Source: an uncultured Acetatifactor sp. (lineage in GTDB: Bacteria > Bacillota > Clostridia > Lachnospirales > Lachnospiraceae). Taken from it: a stretch of 41,988 bases of DNA. The notes beneath the pieces are model-generated. The model ran no database searches. It was not told where the DNA came from and saw nothing but the letters and a program-made list of their open reading frames with translations. The DNA is taken from NCBI GenBank assembly GCA_910584235.1, contig CAJTZD010000036.1, forward strand, positions 1 to 41,988. The letters run 5' to 3'. The translations under genes were made by a program, and so were the position numbers. The first letter of the stretch is position 1. The number at the start of each line of letters is the position of its first letter. Shown here one piece after another: positions 1 through 8,784 of this stretch.

Positions 1-73
1 ACCTAAAGGTTTCGCCTTAAGGCGAGGGTTTTAACCCCATTATACAGACAATAACCTACAAAAGAGATAAACC

Positions 74-100
74 GGCCGCTGCATGCCCCATACAGCGGCC
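74..100. terminator. GC-rich stem-loop upstream of the recombinase gene
   Basis: GGCCGCTG at 74-81 is exactly complementary to CAGCGGCC at 93-100, with an 11-nt loop. The following bases (CTTATTCTC) are only partly T-rich, so this is a weak intrinsic terminator at best, possibly for a gene to the left of the window. Two shorter palindromes (13-24 and 26-37) lie further upstream. No gene was recognised in 1-227. Confidence 0.4.
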
Positions 101-227
101 CTTATTCTCAGCGGAAAAACCGTGTCCCTGCGCCGCCCCCAAAACAAAGATGACAAAAGTCCAAAAGGATGATACCATGAATGTATTTTCACCCTGCTTC
201 AAGAGGCGGGGCAGGAGGAGGGCCAAA

Positions 228-1085
228 ATGGGACTTACGATAGATGAAACGATCATGGGACAGTTCAGGGACAGTCTGCAGATCGGTGAAAAGAGCAAAG
301 CCACCATAGACAAATACATGCGGGATATCCGTACTTTCGCCGCTTTCCTGGCCGGGGAGCCGGTCACGAAAGACGCCGCCATCCGCTACAAGCAACACCT
401 GTCCGACCATTACGCTCTGTCCAGCGCCAATTCCATGCTCACCGCCATGAACAGCTTTCTGCGCTTTGCGGGCTGCCCGGACTGCGCGGTGCGTACTTTT
501 CGGATGCAGACAGCCGTCTTCCGCTCCAGAGACCAGGAGCTGACCAAGGCAGAATACGTGCGCCTGGTGGAAGCGGCCAGGCGCCGGGGAAATCTGCGCC
601 TGTGCCTGATCATGCAGACCATCTGCGCCACGGGCATCCGCATCAGCGAACTGCCTTTCATCACCATAGCCTCCCTGCAGACCAGACGCGCCGCCGTCTC
701 CCTCAAGGGAAAGACCCGCACAGTCATCCTGCCCCTGGAGCTGTGCCGGGAGCTGAAGCGCTATGCCAACGCCGCCGGCATCCGCTCCGGCAGCGTCTTC
801 GTGACCCGGAACGGAAACCCTATGGACCGCAGCAACATCCTCCATGCCATGAAAGCTCTGTGCCAGGAGGCGGGAGTGGAAGAGGGAAAAGTCTTCCCCC
901 ATAACCTCCGCCACCTTTTTGCGGTTACTTATTATAATGTAGAAAAAGATATCAGCCACCTGGCTGACCTGCTGGGTCATTCCAATATCAACACCACCCG
1001 CATCTACACACTCATGAGCTGCGAGATGCAGGAGAAGCGCCTGGAGGGCCTGGGACTTATTCTGAAAAACGAAAATACCGCATAA
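228..1085 (+). CDS. Tyrosine site-specific recombinase, probable invertase of the adjacent promoter segment
   Basis: This is a 285-residue tyrosine recombinase (phage integrase fold) that would cut and rejoin DNA through a 3'-phosphotyrosine. The N-terminal SAM-like DNA-binding domain spans about residues 5-90 and the catalytic domain about 105-275. Visible catalytic residues are Arg138 (ATGIRIS), probable Lys162, the HxxRH box His225/Arg228/His229, His251 (LLGHSN) and the nucleophile Tyr260 (TTRIYT). I chose ATG 228 because GGAGGAGGG lies just upstream; in-frame ATGs at 150 and 177 have poorer ribosome binding sites. The last codons overlap the left inverted repeat of the putative invertible segment. 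No phage or conjugative genes are nearby, so a dedicated phase-variation invertase is more likely than an element integrase. That role is inferred from position. Confidence 0.9.
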   Translation: MGLTIDETIMGQFRDSLQIGEKSKATIDKYMRDIRTFAAFLAGEPVTKDAAIRYKQHLSDHYALSSANSMLTAMNSFLRFAGCPDCAVRTFRMQTAVFRSRDQELTKAEYVRLVEAARRRGNLRLCLIMQTICATGIRISELPFITIASLQTRRAAVSLKGKTRTVILPLELCRELKRYANAAGIRSGSVFVTRNGNPMDRSNILHAMKALCQEAGVEEGKVFPHNLRHLFAVTYYNVEKDISHLADLLGHSNINTTRIYTLMSCEMQEKRLEGLGLILKNENTA

Positions 1086-1101
1086 TAAACATTATGCGGT
1101 A
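1076..1101. repeat. Left inverted repeat / recombinase site (IRL)
   Basis: This 26-bp near-palindrome has 11-bp arms (TACCGCATAAT and ATTATGCGGTA) around a 4-nt centre AAAC. Its core CATAATAAACATTATG (1081-1096) is the exact reverse complement of the core at 1331-1346. It overlaps the recombinase stop codon. Paired arms around a short asymmetric centre are typical of tyrosine-recombinase crossover sites, where the centre sets orientation. Confidence 0.8.
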
Positions 1102-1330
1102 ACTCTGTAAATGACTCTTTCATTCTGGAATCATTATACTCTTCCAAATCTGAAAATTCAATATTCGAAGATGAATTTCCAAAAGTATTTATTCCATTGG
1201 AGGTTTTTTGATGCGCTTTCGCCGCTTGTAAAAATACTATAACAAATCATCAGTCAAAGGATACGTCTAATTTTTTTGACAAAATAGGTTTTCACCTGAT
1301 TTTTTGTATTTTTTCAAGCCTTTTTAACCT
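1097..1330. promoter_or_regulatory. Putative invertible promoter segment
   Basis: This roughly 234-bp AT-rich non-coding segment lies between two inverted 26-bp sites that match at 23 of 26 positions in opposite orientation. It carries a near-consensus promoter on the minus strand (1133-1161). Inversion would move its -10 to about 1289-1294 on the plus strand, roughly 90 bp before the operon. As written, no comparably good promoter faces the operon: TTGACA at 1276-1281 has no good -10 at 16-18 bp. A six-codon ORF at 1211-1231 behind GGAGG is probably fortuitous. Confidence 0.75.
1133..1161 (-). promoter_or_regulatory. Sigma-A-type promoter inside the invertible segment (pointing away from the operon)
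   Basis: On the minus strand the -35 is TTGAAT (1156-1161), the spacer is exactly 17 bp and the -10 is a perfect TATAAT (1133-1138). Transcription would start near 1126 and run left across IRL into the antisense strand of the recombinase gene. After inversion it would run right, into the signal peptidase and pilus operon. Confidence 0.75.
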
Positions 1331-1351
1331 CATAATGTTTATTATGTGGTA
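1326..1351. repeat. Right inverted repeat / recombinase site (IRR)
   Basis: The core CATAATGTTTATTATG (1331-1346) is the exact reverse complement of the IRL core. Flanking positions also match in inverted orientation, with three differences over 26 bp. It ends about 30 bp before the signal peptidase start, so an ON-state transcript would carry this short hairpin in its 5' leader. Confidence 0.8.
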
Positions 1352-1381
1352 TGCATTGGGACAGGATAGAGGAACTTTTAC

Positions 1382-2086
1382 ATGAAGCGCAGACGCAGGG
1401 GCTGGCCTGACGGAAGAGAACAGGCATCCATGGCGGAGATATACGTGTACGACCTGGACGAGATAGGGCTGGAGGAGCTGAGCGGGGAGCCGCAGCAGGA
1501 GACAGCCGGGGATAGGAAAGCGCAAGCCCCCACCCTGGAACAGCTGGAGGAGGAACTGCGCAAGACCCGGCACAAGAGCCGGTACAGAAAGGTCCTGCGC
1601 AGCACAAGCTTTTCTCTGCTGGTGGTGGCGGCGGCAGCGGTGCTGACCGCGGTACTGTTCCTGCCGGTGCTTCGGATAGACGGCACCTCCATGACACAGA
1701 CCCTGCAGGACGGGGATATCGTGGTGGCAGTGTCAGGCACGAAATTCCGGATCGGCGACGTGGTGGCGTTCTACTACAACAACAGCATCCTGGTGAAGCG
1801 GGTCATCGCCACCGCCGGGGACTGGGTGGACATAGACGGGGAGGGGAACGTATACGTCAACGGGGAGGCCGTCGACGAGCCCTATCTGACGGAGAAAGCC
1901 CTGGGACAGTGCGACATAGAGCTGCCGTACCAGGTGCCGGACGGGAAATGCTTCGTCATGGGGGACCACAGAGCTACCAGCATAGACAGCCGAAGCACCT
2001 CAGTGGGCTGTATCAGCGAGGGGAATGTTGTAGGGAGGATCACGTTCCGGATATGGCCGGTGCGGGAGATGGGACTGATAAACTAA
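1382..2086 (+). CDS. lepB: Type I signal peptidase (bacterial Ser/Lys, LepB/SipS type)
   Basis: This 234-residue membrane-bound peptidase (family S26) should remove Sec signal peptides. It has an unusually long cytoplasmic N-terminus of about 75 residues rich in Glu and Arg, one transmembrane segment (about 76-97) and an extracellular catalytic domain. The nucleophile is Ser103 (GTSMTQTL), the general base Lys139 (LVKRVIA), and the conserved GDHRATSIDSR block lies near 194-204. The N-terminal extension is longer than in typical Sip proteins. ATG 1430 would give a shorter protein, but the first ATG has AGAGGA 8 nt upstream. It is the first gene behind the invertible segment and lies 33 bp before the adhesin gene, so it probably processes the pilus subunits of this operon. 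Confidence 0.92.
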   Translation: MKRRRRGWPDGREQASMAEIYVYDLDEIGLEELSGEPQQETAGDRKAQAPTLEQLEEELRKTRHKSRYRKVLRSTSFSLLVVAAAAVLTAVLFLPVLRIDGTSMTQTLQDGDIVVAVSGTKFRIGDVVAFYYNNSILVKRVIATAGDWVDIDGEGNVYVNGEAVDEPYLTEKALGQCDIELPYQVPDGKCFVMGDHRATSIDSRSTSVGCISEGNVVGRITFRIWPVREMGLIN

Positions 2087-2119
2087 CAGTTTTGCAGATA
2101 CAAGGAAGGAGACAGCACA

Positions 2120-5100
2120 ATGGAATCTTTGAGAAAACAGGCTGCAAGAATCTTGGGGGAGCAGAGGAAATATAAGATCTGGCTGACGGCGTTTCTGTGC
2201 CTGGCCCTGCTGGTGACGGCGGGGACGGTGGCGGCGCTGACCCTGAGCGGCCAGGCGCTCACCGCAGATGAACAGGAAAAGGAGCTGGACTGCCAGGTGG
2301 CCGTGCACCGGCATACGGAGCAGTGCTACGACAGCGAGGGGCAGCTCATCTGCGGCCAGGCGGACTACGTCATCCACACCCACGACGAGAGCTGCTATGG
2401 CGAGGACGGGGAGCTGGTATGCACCCTGGCCGAGATGCAGGCCGAGGGGGAACTCCACGTACATGACGCCGCGTGCTTCACGGAGCAGCAGGTGCTCACC
2501 TGCGGCCAGGAGGAATCCCAGGGCCATCAGCACGGCGAAGAGTGCTACACGAAAGTTCAGGGCGAGCTTATCTGTGAGGCCGAGGGGACCGAGCATCAGC
2601 ATGGCCCGGAGTGCTATGAGAAAGTCAAGGGCGACCTGACCTGCACAACCGAGGAGTCAGGGCACCAGCATAGTCCGGAGTGCTATACAAAGACAAAAGG
2701 CGACCTGACCTGCGGCAAAGAGGAATCCCAGGGCCACCAGCACAGCCCGGAGTGCTATACGAAAGTAAAAGGCGACCTGACCTGCACGGCAGGGGAGGGC
2801 CATCAGCACGGCGCGGAGTGCTATACCAAGGTAAAAGGCGATCTGACCTGCACTTCCCAGGAAGAGGGCCATGAACATACCGACGAATGCTACGCCTGGA
2901 ATGAAGAGCTGATCTGCGGCCAGACCGAGGAAAGTCATGAACATACCGACGAGTGTTACGCTTGGACCGAGGAGCTGACCTGCGGCCAGACCGAGGAAGA
3001 GCCTCATACCCATACGGACGAGTGCTACGCCTGGAATGAAGAGCTGACCTGTGGCCAGACAGAGGAAGAGGGCCATACCCATACAGACGAATGCTATGCC
3101 TGGACCGAGGAACGGACCTGTGAGATTCCCGAGGGAATCCATGAACACACGGACGAGTGCTACGCCTGGACGGAAGAGCTCGCCTGCGAGACAGCAGAGG
3201 GTGAGGGAGTCCATACCCACACAGAAGAGTGCTACGAGGCGCAGACTGTGTGCAGCTGCGGCCAGCTTGCGGCAGTGGAGCATGTGCACGGGGAGGAATG
3301 CTTCAAGATTGTAGAGACAGAGGAACCCGTGGTTCTTCAGAAAGTATATCAGGACAGCGAGGTTCGCGTGACTGCCGTGTACGGCGAGGACGCCAACATT
3401 CCTGAGGAGGCCCAGCTGGTGGCAGAAGTCATCGCCAGGCAGACACAGGGCCAGGAAGCCGCAGAACAGGAGCCTGCCACGGTGACCCCGGATCAGGCAC
3501 CCGCAGAGATGAAACCTGATCAGGAGACCTCGCCCCAGGCATCTGAAACTCAGGAACAGGCACCCACAGAGGCGGATCCCGCCCAGACGGAAGCCGGGAC
3601 AGAGCCTGAAGAGGCCGGACAGGAAGACCAGGGCATCGAGCCCGTAGTGGATGAGCAGCAGCCGGAGGGAACGGAGACGGCGGCAGACGGGCAGGCGCCC
3701 CAGGATACGCCCGATACACAGACTGCACTGGAAACCGGCACGGAAGCCGAGCCTGGGGCAGAGAATGCCGGCGGGGATGAGAAAGTTACCGACCAGGCGT
3801 CTGTGGAGGATGGAAATACATCCGATGACGCCGTGGAAATCATAAGGGAAGAAGTATCCTACAGACTGTGGTTCGTGGTAAACGGTGAGACGGTCCGGCC
3901 GGAAGGCACCGTGACCTTTACGGTACAGTGCCTGGATGGGGACGGCAATGCCGCAGGGGTACCCGTGGTGCTGGTATATAATGCGGGAGATGCCGTGGAC
4001 GCTGTGGTGGCGACTCTGGTCAGGGAGACCATGGTAGAAATCCTCAGCGACGAGCTGACCTTGTTCCAGACAAAAGAAACTGCGAACTATATCGTGACCG
4101 TCAACTATGCGGAGAGCGCCCGGATTCCGGAGGGAGCGCAGCTGCAGGTAATCGAATATTCAAAAGACTCTGAACAGTACATGAAACGCTGTGAAGAATT
4201 GGGCTATCAGCCGGACTGGCTGCTGAATGTAGGCTTCTTCGTGGAAGGGGAGGAGGTAGAGCCTAAGACCCCTGTCAGCGTCAAGGTGACGGATAAGAAT
4301 GTAACAGATGCTGCTGAGTATGAGATAGTACATTTTGCGGACACCGAAACAGAGAAGATGACCGGCAACGGAACCAAGACCGGAAGCGGTGTGGAAGCGG
4401 AATTTACGCTGGACAGCTTTTCCGATGTGGCCGGTACCAGCACATACACGGTGGATTCTGACAGTCAGCTCTCGCAGATTGCTCCTATTGGCGGTCTTGC
4501 TCATGAGAAAAAGGTTAAGCCTGTTCCGGGGATGGAGGATGTCTATGAACTGACCCTGAACGTAAAGGGCGCTATCGGAAGCATAAAGGAAAAGGCAAAA
4601 CTGGATATCTTATTTGTGGTGGATACTTCAGGCTCCATGGATTTTGATGTGGATGGGCATGAGTACCATTATGACAAGACTCGCCAGGCCTTGGTAAATG
4701 AACAGATCACAATGCTGGTAAACAGCCTGGAAAATGACGACGCGATTGATGCCAGATATAAGCTGGTTACCTTTGCCAGCACCGCCAGTACAAGGAATGC
4801 AAGTTCGTGGCAGAGCGGAGCAACTTTAATAAACAGATTGCCGGGGGACGCTTCGGGCGGAACGAACTACCAGGACGCTCTGGAAAAGGCCGGAGCGGCA
4901 GTGAGTGCAGACAAGAGAGATGCGAAGAGAATCATCATCTTCCTGACGGACGGAGCGCCTACCTATTATAACAGCGGGCGCGGCGTTGCCGGACCGGGCT
5001 CCTCTACAAATACTACCTGTGTGACGAAAGCGGTAGAGGGTGCAGGAATGATCGGAAGCGATTGCGATTATTTTTACGCGGTGGGCTTTGGCGCGGATAT

Positions 5101-8100
5101 GACGAGGCCTACTACCATGGGCAGTTCCGGAAAGACCGCGCTGCAGATTTTAACCGATGTTGCGGAAGCGGCAAAGAATTCCGGAGCCGGAGAGAGCTTT
5201 GCGACCGCAAGCACGGACCTGACAAAATTCTTTGAACAGTTTCAGGCTAATCTGAAGAAAATCATCGCGGTTGACGTAAGATTTACAGACCGGCTGACCA
5301 ATGTGGTCTATATCGTGGACGACGAGGGGAGTAAAGTAGAAAATCCGGGTGCAGATAACTGGGAATGCGGGATTACGAATGCTGACGGAAATGAGGCCTT
5401 TGATGAGATCAGTGTGTCCGGCATGAAAGCCGAGTATGACAGCGTAAATGGATTAAATGTGACTTTTAATTCTGGGTACGAATTGAAAGAAAACTATACG
5501 TACTCTGTAACCGCAAAGATTAAGATAAATAAGGAAGCGGCGGACCCTGAATATCGGATAAACGGATACAGCTATCCGGATAGGGGAGAGGCTAATACAG
5601 GAGCAGACTCTGAGGGGCAGCTGGGATTCTTCTGCAACGTGGAGGACAGCGCTAAAGTAGAGTACAGCTATAAAATAGGAGACGCTGTTGTAAAGCATGA
5701 TCCGCTGGAATATCCTCGTCCTGTAGTCCAGATGACAACCGTACCTACTCCGGAGCCCATCAGAGTACAGGAGATGGGACATAATAAATATGTTACGAAA
5801 GTAGCGGGAGCGACTGATCTGTATGATTTGACTCTTGATATCACAGGTGAAGTTGCAACCGGAAAAGACCAAAAGCCGGCTAAGTATGATGTTATGTTTG
5901 TGGTAGATACATCCGGTTCCATGAACCGTGGCGTGAATACGAATAATAACGCATCTATAGGGTACCGCCGCATTGACGATGTCAGAACGGCTATAAATAA
6001 TCTGATTGACCAGCTGGCAGAGAAGAAAATCGACGCGCAGTATAATCTGGTGACATTTGCCAGTTCGGCCAAGCCTGCCATTGGATGGCAAAGTGGCAAT
6101 GGAGTCAAGAAGTACATTAAATTGACTACTTCTGGCTGGGGTGGGGCCTCCGACACAAGTAATCTGGCTCCGTCGGGTGGTACGAATTACCAGGACGGCC
6201 TTGTAAAGGCAGCTAATGGAATGGGCGGAACTCGCAGTGATGCAACCAGAGTTGTCATTTTTCTGACGGATGGTCAGCCCACATTCCATGTATGCGATGC
6301 TACTAAAGGCATATGGGGTCTTCAATGCGGCCCGCTTAATAATAATGGGATACCAATGGAGGGAGGGGGAAATGAGACTGAGGATGATGACTTTAATGGC
6401 GCGATAATGGGTGCCGGCGCTCTGGCTGGGAAAGCTGATTCTTTCTATGCCATTGGTTTTGGCAAAGATATGAATTCAAATACAATTATTTACACAGACA
6501 ATAAAACGAGAGAAAACTACACAGCCAAACAGTTGCTTGAAAAAGTTAGAGTTGCTACGGGTATACAGGACGGCAAAGTCGATGCCACCAACGATCTGGC
6601 AAAATATTTCAATGCGATCATCGAGACAATCGTCCAGTATAATTGCGATAATGTAACGATTACCGACATCCTGAGTCAGTGGGCAGAAATCGATGCAGCC
6701 GCGGATGTTCCGGGTGTTCCCCAGATGCTGAAAGTGGCACTCATTGATAAGGATACCGGAGCGGAGATAAGTTCTAACACAAATAAGGGAACAGATTTGT
6801 CAGTGACATTGCCGCTACCGAAATCCACAGATGCGAACAATACAAATCCGAATGGCGGTTCCATGACCGCAACCTACAACGAGGCCGAGAAAAAGGTTGA
6901 GCTTGATTTTACCGATGACTATAAACTGGAAGCAGGCTATTCCTATGCCGTAACCATAAGAATCAAACCTACGGAAGCTGCGTATGAAGAATTCAAAAAC
7001 GGAAGTACAGAGAATATTCGTGAGGGCGAAGCCGGAACAGGCGAAACATCAGCCGGTAAGGAAGGATTTTACAGTAATAATACGGCAAAGGTGAAGTTCG
7101 ACTTCAAAGGTGAAACAGGCAAGGAAACGGAATATTCTCGTCCGGTCATTCAGCCCAGCGCCGCTACCATTGTAGTGACCAAGAAAATAGTTGGCTTAGA
7201 GGATTTAACAGCGGAGGAAAAAGCCGGGATAATAGAAAAGCTGAGATTTATCTTTGACGATGAGACAACGCCGATACCGCTGACAAAGAACGAAAACGGG
7301 ACCTACAGTATTACCAAGACGGTAACACCGGGCAGGCATACAGTGACTGAGCTTTGGGAAAGCGCTGATATCCCCAATATGCTGCGCACGACCACCATAA
7401 CGATCAATGGCGTGGCCACAGCGCTCGATCCGTCTAAAACCGGCGGAGAAAGTGCAGAAGACGCATTATTCGATCAGGATGCTAAAGTTACAATAGCAGA
7501 TGTCCCTGCAAACGGTACAGTGACAGTAGCTTTCACGAACACCTATGAGCCCAAGACCCAGACAGTCAAGCTGCTAAAGGTTGATGGTGATAATAAGATC
7601 AGCTCAGTATTTGATGGATTGGATTTCACAATCCGGGCAGGAGAAATTACCAAGGAAGACTGGGAGGCTATCTTTGCAGAGAAACCTGAAAAGAGAGAGG
7701 AAAAGCTCAAAGCCCTGATTAACGAGAAAACCGTTGTCTGCAAGCTGCTGATAGACAGTGACGGATATGCGAAAGTAGTTGAGGGCTCAATTAATGAAGA
7801 ATATATGAAAGCCGACAGTGCGAACAGCGCAGAGATTGAGCTTAATATAGGTAACTACATTGTCGTAGAAGACAGAGTGGCAAAACCTCTGATAGACTAC
7901 TATACAGTATACCCGTTCCTGCTTAAGGTTCTCGATTCCAAGGTCGAGATGGGTACGATCTCCGAATCTCGCGAAATAGACGGGAACGTAGTCGGCATCA
8001 GATTCCCGAATGACGAAAATGTCATTTTGACCGATAACGAAAAGGAAAACAGCTTTGAACTTCAGGTAAAGAACCGCCGGATGGTGATCGACACATTGCA

Positions 8101-8674
8101 GATTGTGAAAGTAAACGCGCAGTCCAATGAAAAGGGATATCCGATACTGGATGGAGCGAAGTTTAATCTGTACCAAGTGACAAAGGGCGAAAGCGGTGAT
8201 ACGATCGAAACCCTTATCATGGAGGAACTGGAAGCTGTAAACGGAAAGATAGTTATTAACAATAGCACAAAGAAATTCGCCGTTGGAGAGACTTATCTCC
8301 TCCGTGAGACAAAAGCGCCGGATGGTTTCATACTTTCTGCGAATGATTTTGTCTTCAACATCAAAGAGGGCCTGGACAGTAAGGTGGGCAGTATTGCGGA
8401 AGTTGTGCCGACCGACCACTCATTCTTTACTGCTTTCATCAGTGAGGATGGTAAATATGCAATAGACGCTACAAATTCGGATACAAAGTACACTGTGGAT
8501 GACAATGGCAAGGTTTGGACAATTGCAATACCAAACAACACAGGAGCCCAGCTCCCCGTAACCGGCGGCACCGGTACCGCAATGTATACATTAGGCGGGC
8601 TTGCGGTAATCACAGCCAGTCTTGTGTACGGTCTCAGCATGAGGCGCAAAAAGGAGAAAGGAGGTCAGCACTGA
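2120..8674 (+). CDS. Giant LPxTG surface adhesin / tip pilin with His-Cys repeats and two vWA domains
   Basis: The 2184-residue protein starts with a signal peptide (hydrophobic about 20-45). About 15 imperfect repeats with two His and two Cys each follow (about 58-395), then a Pro/Glu/Thr/Ala-rich linker (about 430-570) and further beta-type domains. Two von Willebrand A domains carry intact MIDAS DxSxS motifs at Asp835-Ser839 and Asp1263-Ser1267. Several CnaB/SpaA-like modules fill about 1680-2130; the last has an ETKAPDGF E-box typical of intramolecular isopeptide bonds. LPVTG (2145-2149), a hydrophobic segment and an RRKKEK tail form a cell-wall sorting signal. vWA-bearing pilins such as RrgA sit at pilus tips and bind host matrix; that role here is inferred from family and from the adjacent major pilin and class C sortase. 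The start is supported by GGAAGGAG. Base composition drops in GC from about 4300 onward. Confidence 0.9.
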   Translation: MESLRKQAARILGEQRKYKIWLTAFLCLALLVTAGTVAALTLSGQALTADEQEKELDCQVAVHRHTEQCYDSEGQLICGQADYVIHTHDESCYGEDGELVCTLAEMQAEGELHVHDAACFTEQQVLTCGQEESQGHQHGEECYTKVQGELICEAEGTEHQHGPECYEKVKGDLTCTTEESGHQHSPECYTKTKGDLTCGKEESQGHQHSPECYTKVKGDLTCTAGEGHQHGAECYTKVKGDLTCTSQEEGHEHTDECYAWNEELICGQTEESHEHTDECYAWTEELTCGQTEEEPHTHTDECYAWNEELTCGQTEEEGHTHTDECYAWTEERTCEIPEGIHEHTDECYAWTEELACETAEGEGVHTHTEECYEAQTVCSCGQLAAVEHVHGEECFKIVETEEPVVLQKVYQDSEVRVTAVYGEDANIPEEAQLVAEVIARQTQGQEAAEQEPATVTPDQAPAEMKPDQETSPQASETQEQAPTEADPAQTEAGTEPEEAGQEDQGIEPVVDEQQPEGTETAADGQAPQDTPDTQTALETGTEAEPGAENAGGDEKVTDQASVEDGNTSDDAVEIIREEVSYRLWFVVNGETVRPEGTVTFTVQCLDGDGNAAGVPVVLVYNAGDAVDAVVATLVRETMVEILSDELTLFQTKETANYIVTVNYAESARIPEGAQLQVIEYSKDSEQYMKRCEELGYQPDWLLNVGFFVEGEEVEPKTPVSVKVTDKNVTDAAEYEIVHFADTETEKMTGNGTKTGSGVEAEFTLDSFSDVAGTSTYTVDSDSQLSQIAPIGGLAHEKKVKPVPGMEDVYELTLNVKGAIGSIKEKAKLDILFVVDTSGSMDFDVDGHEYHYDKTRQALVNEQITMLVNSLENDDAIDARYKLVTFASTASTRNASSWQSGATLINRLPGDASGGTNYQDALEKAGAAVSADKRDAKRIIIFLTDGAPTYYNSGRGVAGPGSSTNTTCVTKAVEGAGMIGSDCDYFYAVGFGADMTRPTTMGSSGKTALQILTDVAEAAKNSGAGESFATASTDLTKFFEQFQANLKKIIAVDVRFTDRLTNVVYIVDDEGSKVENPGADNWECGITNADGNEAFDEISVSGMKAEYDSVNGLNVTFNSGYELKENYTYSVTAKIKINKEAADPEYRINGYSYPDRGEANTGADSEGQLGFFCNVEDSAKVEYSYKIGDAVVKHDPLEYPRPVVQMTTVPTPEPIRVQEMGHNKYVTKVAGATDLYDLTLDITGEVATGKDQKPAKYDVMFVVDTSGSMNRGVNTNNNASIGYRRIDDVRTAINNLIDQLAEKKIDAQYNLVTFASSAKPAIGWQSGNGVKKYIKLTTSGWGGASDTSNLAPSGGTNYQDGLVKAANGMGGTRSDATRVVIFLTDGQPTFHVCDATKGIWGLQCGPLNNNGIPMEGGGNETEDDDFNGAIMGAGALAGKADSFYAIGFGKDMNSNTIIYTDNKTRENYTAKQLLEKVRVATGIQDGKVDATNDLAKYFNAIIETIVQYNCDNVTITDILSQWAEIDAAADVPGVPQMLKVALIDKDTGAEISSNTNKGTDLSVTLPLPKSTDANNTNPNGGSMTATYNEAEKKVELDFTDDYKLEAGYSYAVTIRIKPTEAAYEEFKNGSTENIREGEAGTGETSAGKEGFYSNNTAKVKFDFKGETGKETEYSRPVIQPSAATIVVTKKIVGLEDLTAEEKAGIIEKLRFIFDDETTPIPLTKNENGTYSITKTVTPGRHTVTELWESADIPNMLRTTTITINGVATALDPSKTGGESAEDALFDQDAKVTIADVPANGTVTVAFTNTYEPKTQTVKLLKVDGDNKISSVFDGLDFTIRAGEITKEDWEAIFAEKPEKREEKLKALINEKTVVCKLLIDSDGYAKVVEGSINEEYMKADSANSAEIELNIGNYIVVEDRVAKPLIDYYTVYPFLLKVLDSKVEMGTISESREIDGNVVGIRFPNDENVILTDNEKENSFELQVKNRRMVIDTLQIVKVNAQSNEKGYPILDGAKFNLYQVTKGESGDTIETLIMEELEAVNGKIVINNSTKKFAVGETYLLRETKAPDGFILSANDFVFNIKEGLDSKVGSIAEVVPTDHSFFTAFISEDGKYAIDATNSDTKYTVDDNGKVWTIAIPNNTGAQLPVTGGTGTAMYTLGGLAVITASLVYGLSMRRKKEKGGQH
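2291..3320 (+). repeat. Tandem coding repeat array encoding HxHxxxCY...C units
   Basis: About 15 consecutive units of 21-28 codons encode His-x-His-x3-Cys-Tyr, about ten residues, then Leu-x-Cys and an acidic Gly/Glu linker. Units 9-13 are nearly identical in DNA (TDECYAWxEEL). Each unit offers two His and two Cys, which would suit metal binding or disulfides. High similarity between units predicts copy-number change by slipped-strand or homologous recombination. Confidence 0.85.
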
Positions 8675-8784
8675 TTCTGGGATGAAGCCTCCAATCGACG
8701 CGAATGCGCCGACTGCAAGACCAAATATAGCAACATGGAACTACAAACAAAAAATTTTGAGGGAAAAGAAAGGAAGGTTTTACT

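Noticed and set aside
150..227. Longer N-terminus for the recombinase from ATG 150 or 177
   Set aside because: The added residues are not typical of the family and the best ribosome binding site directly precedes ATG 228.
1211..1231. Six-codon ORF behind a GGAGG in the invertible segment
   Set aside because: Too short to support, lies within DNA that changes orientation, and has no promoter clearly reading it.
1276..1310. TTGACA facing the operon in the present orientation
   Set aside because: The best -10-like hexamers lie at 15 or 22-23 bp, so it is not a convincing promoter; weak basal activity cannot be excluded.
2291..3320. Short regularly spaced repeats resembling a CRISPR array
   Set aside because: They are in-frame coding repeats with no conserved palindromic repeat or unique spacers, and no cas genes are present.
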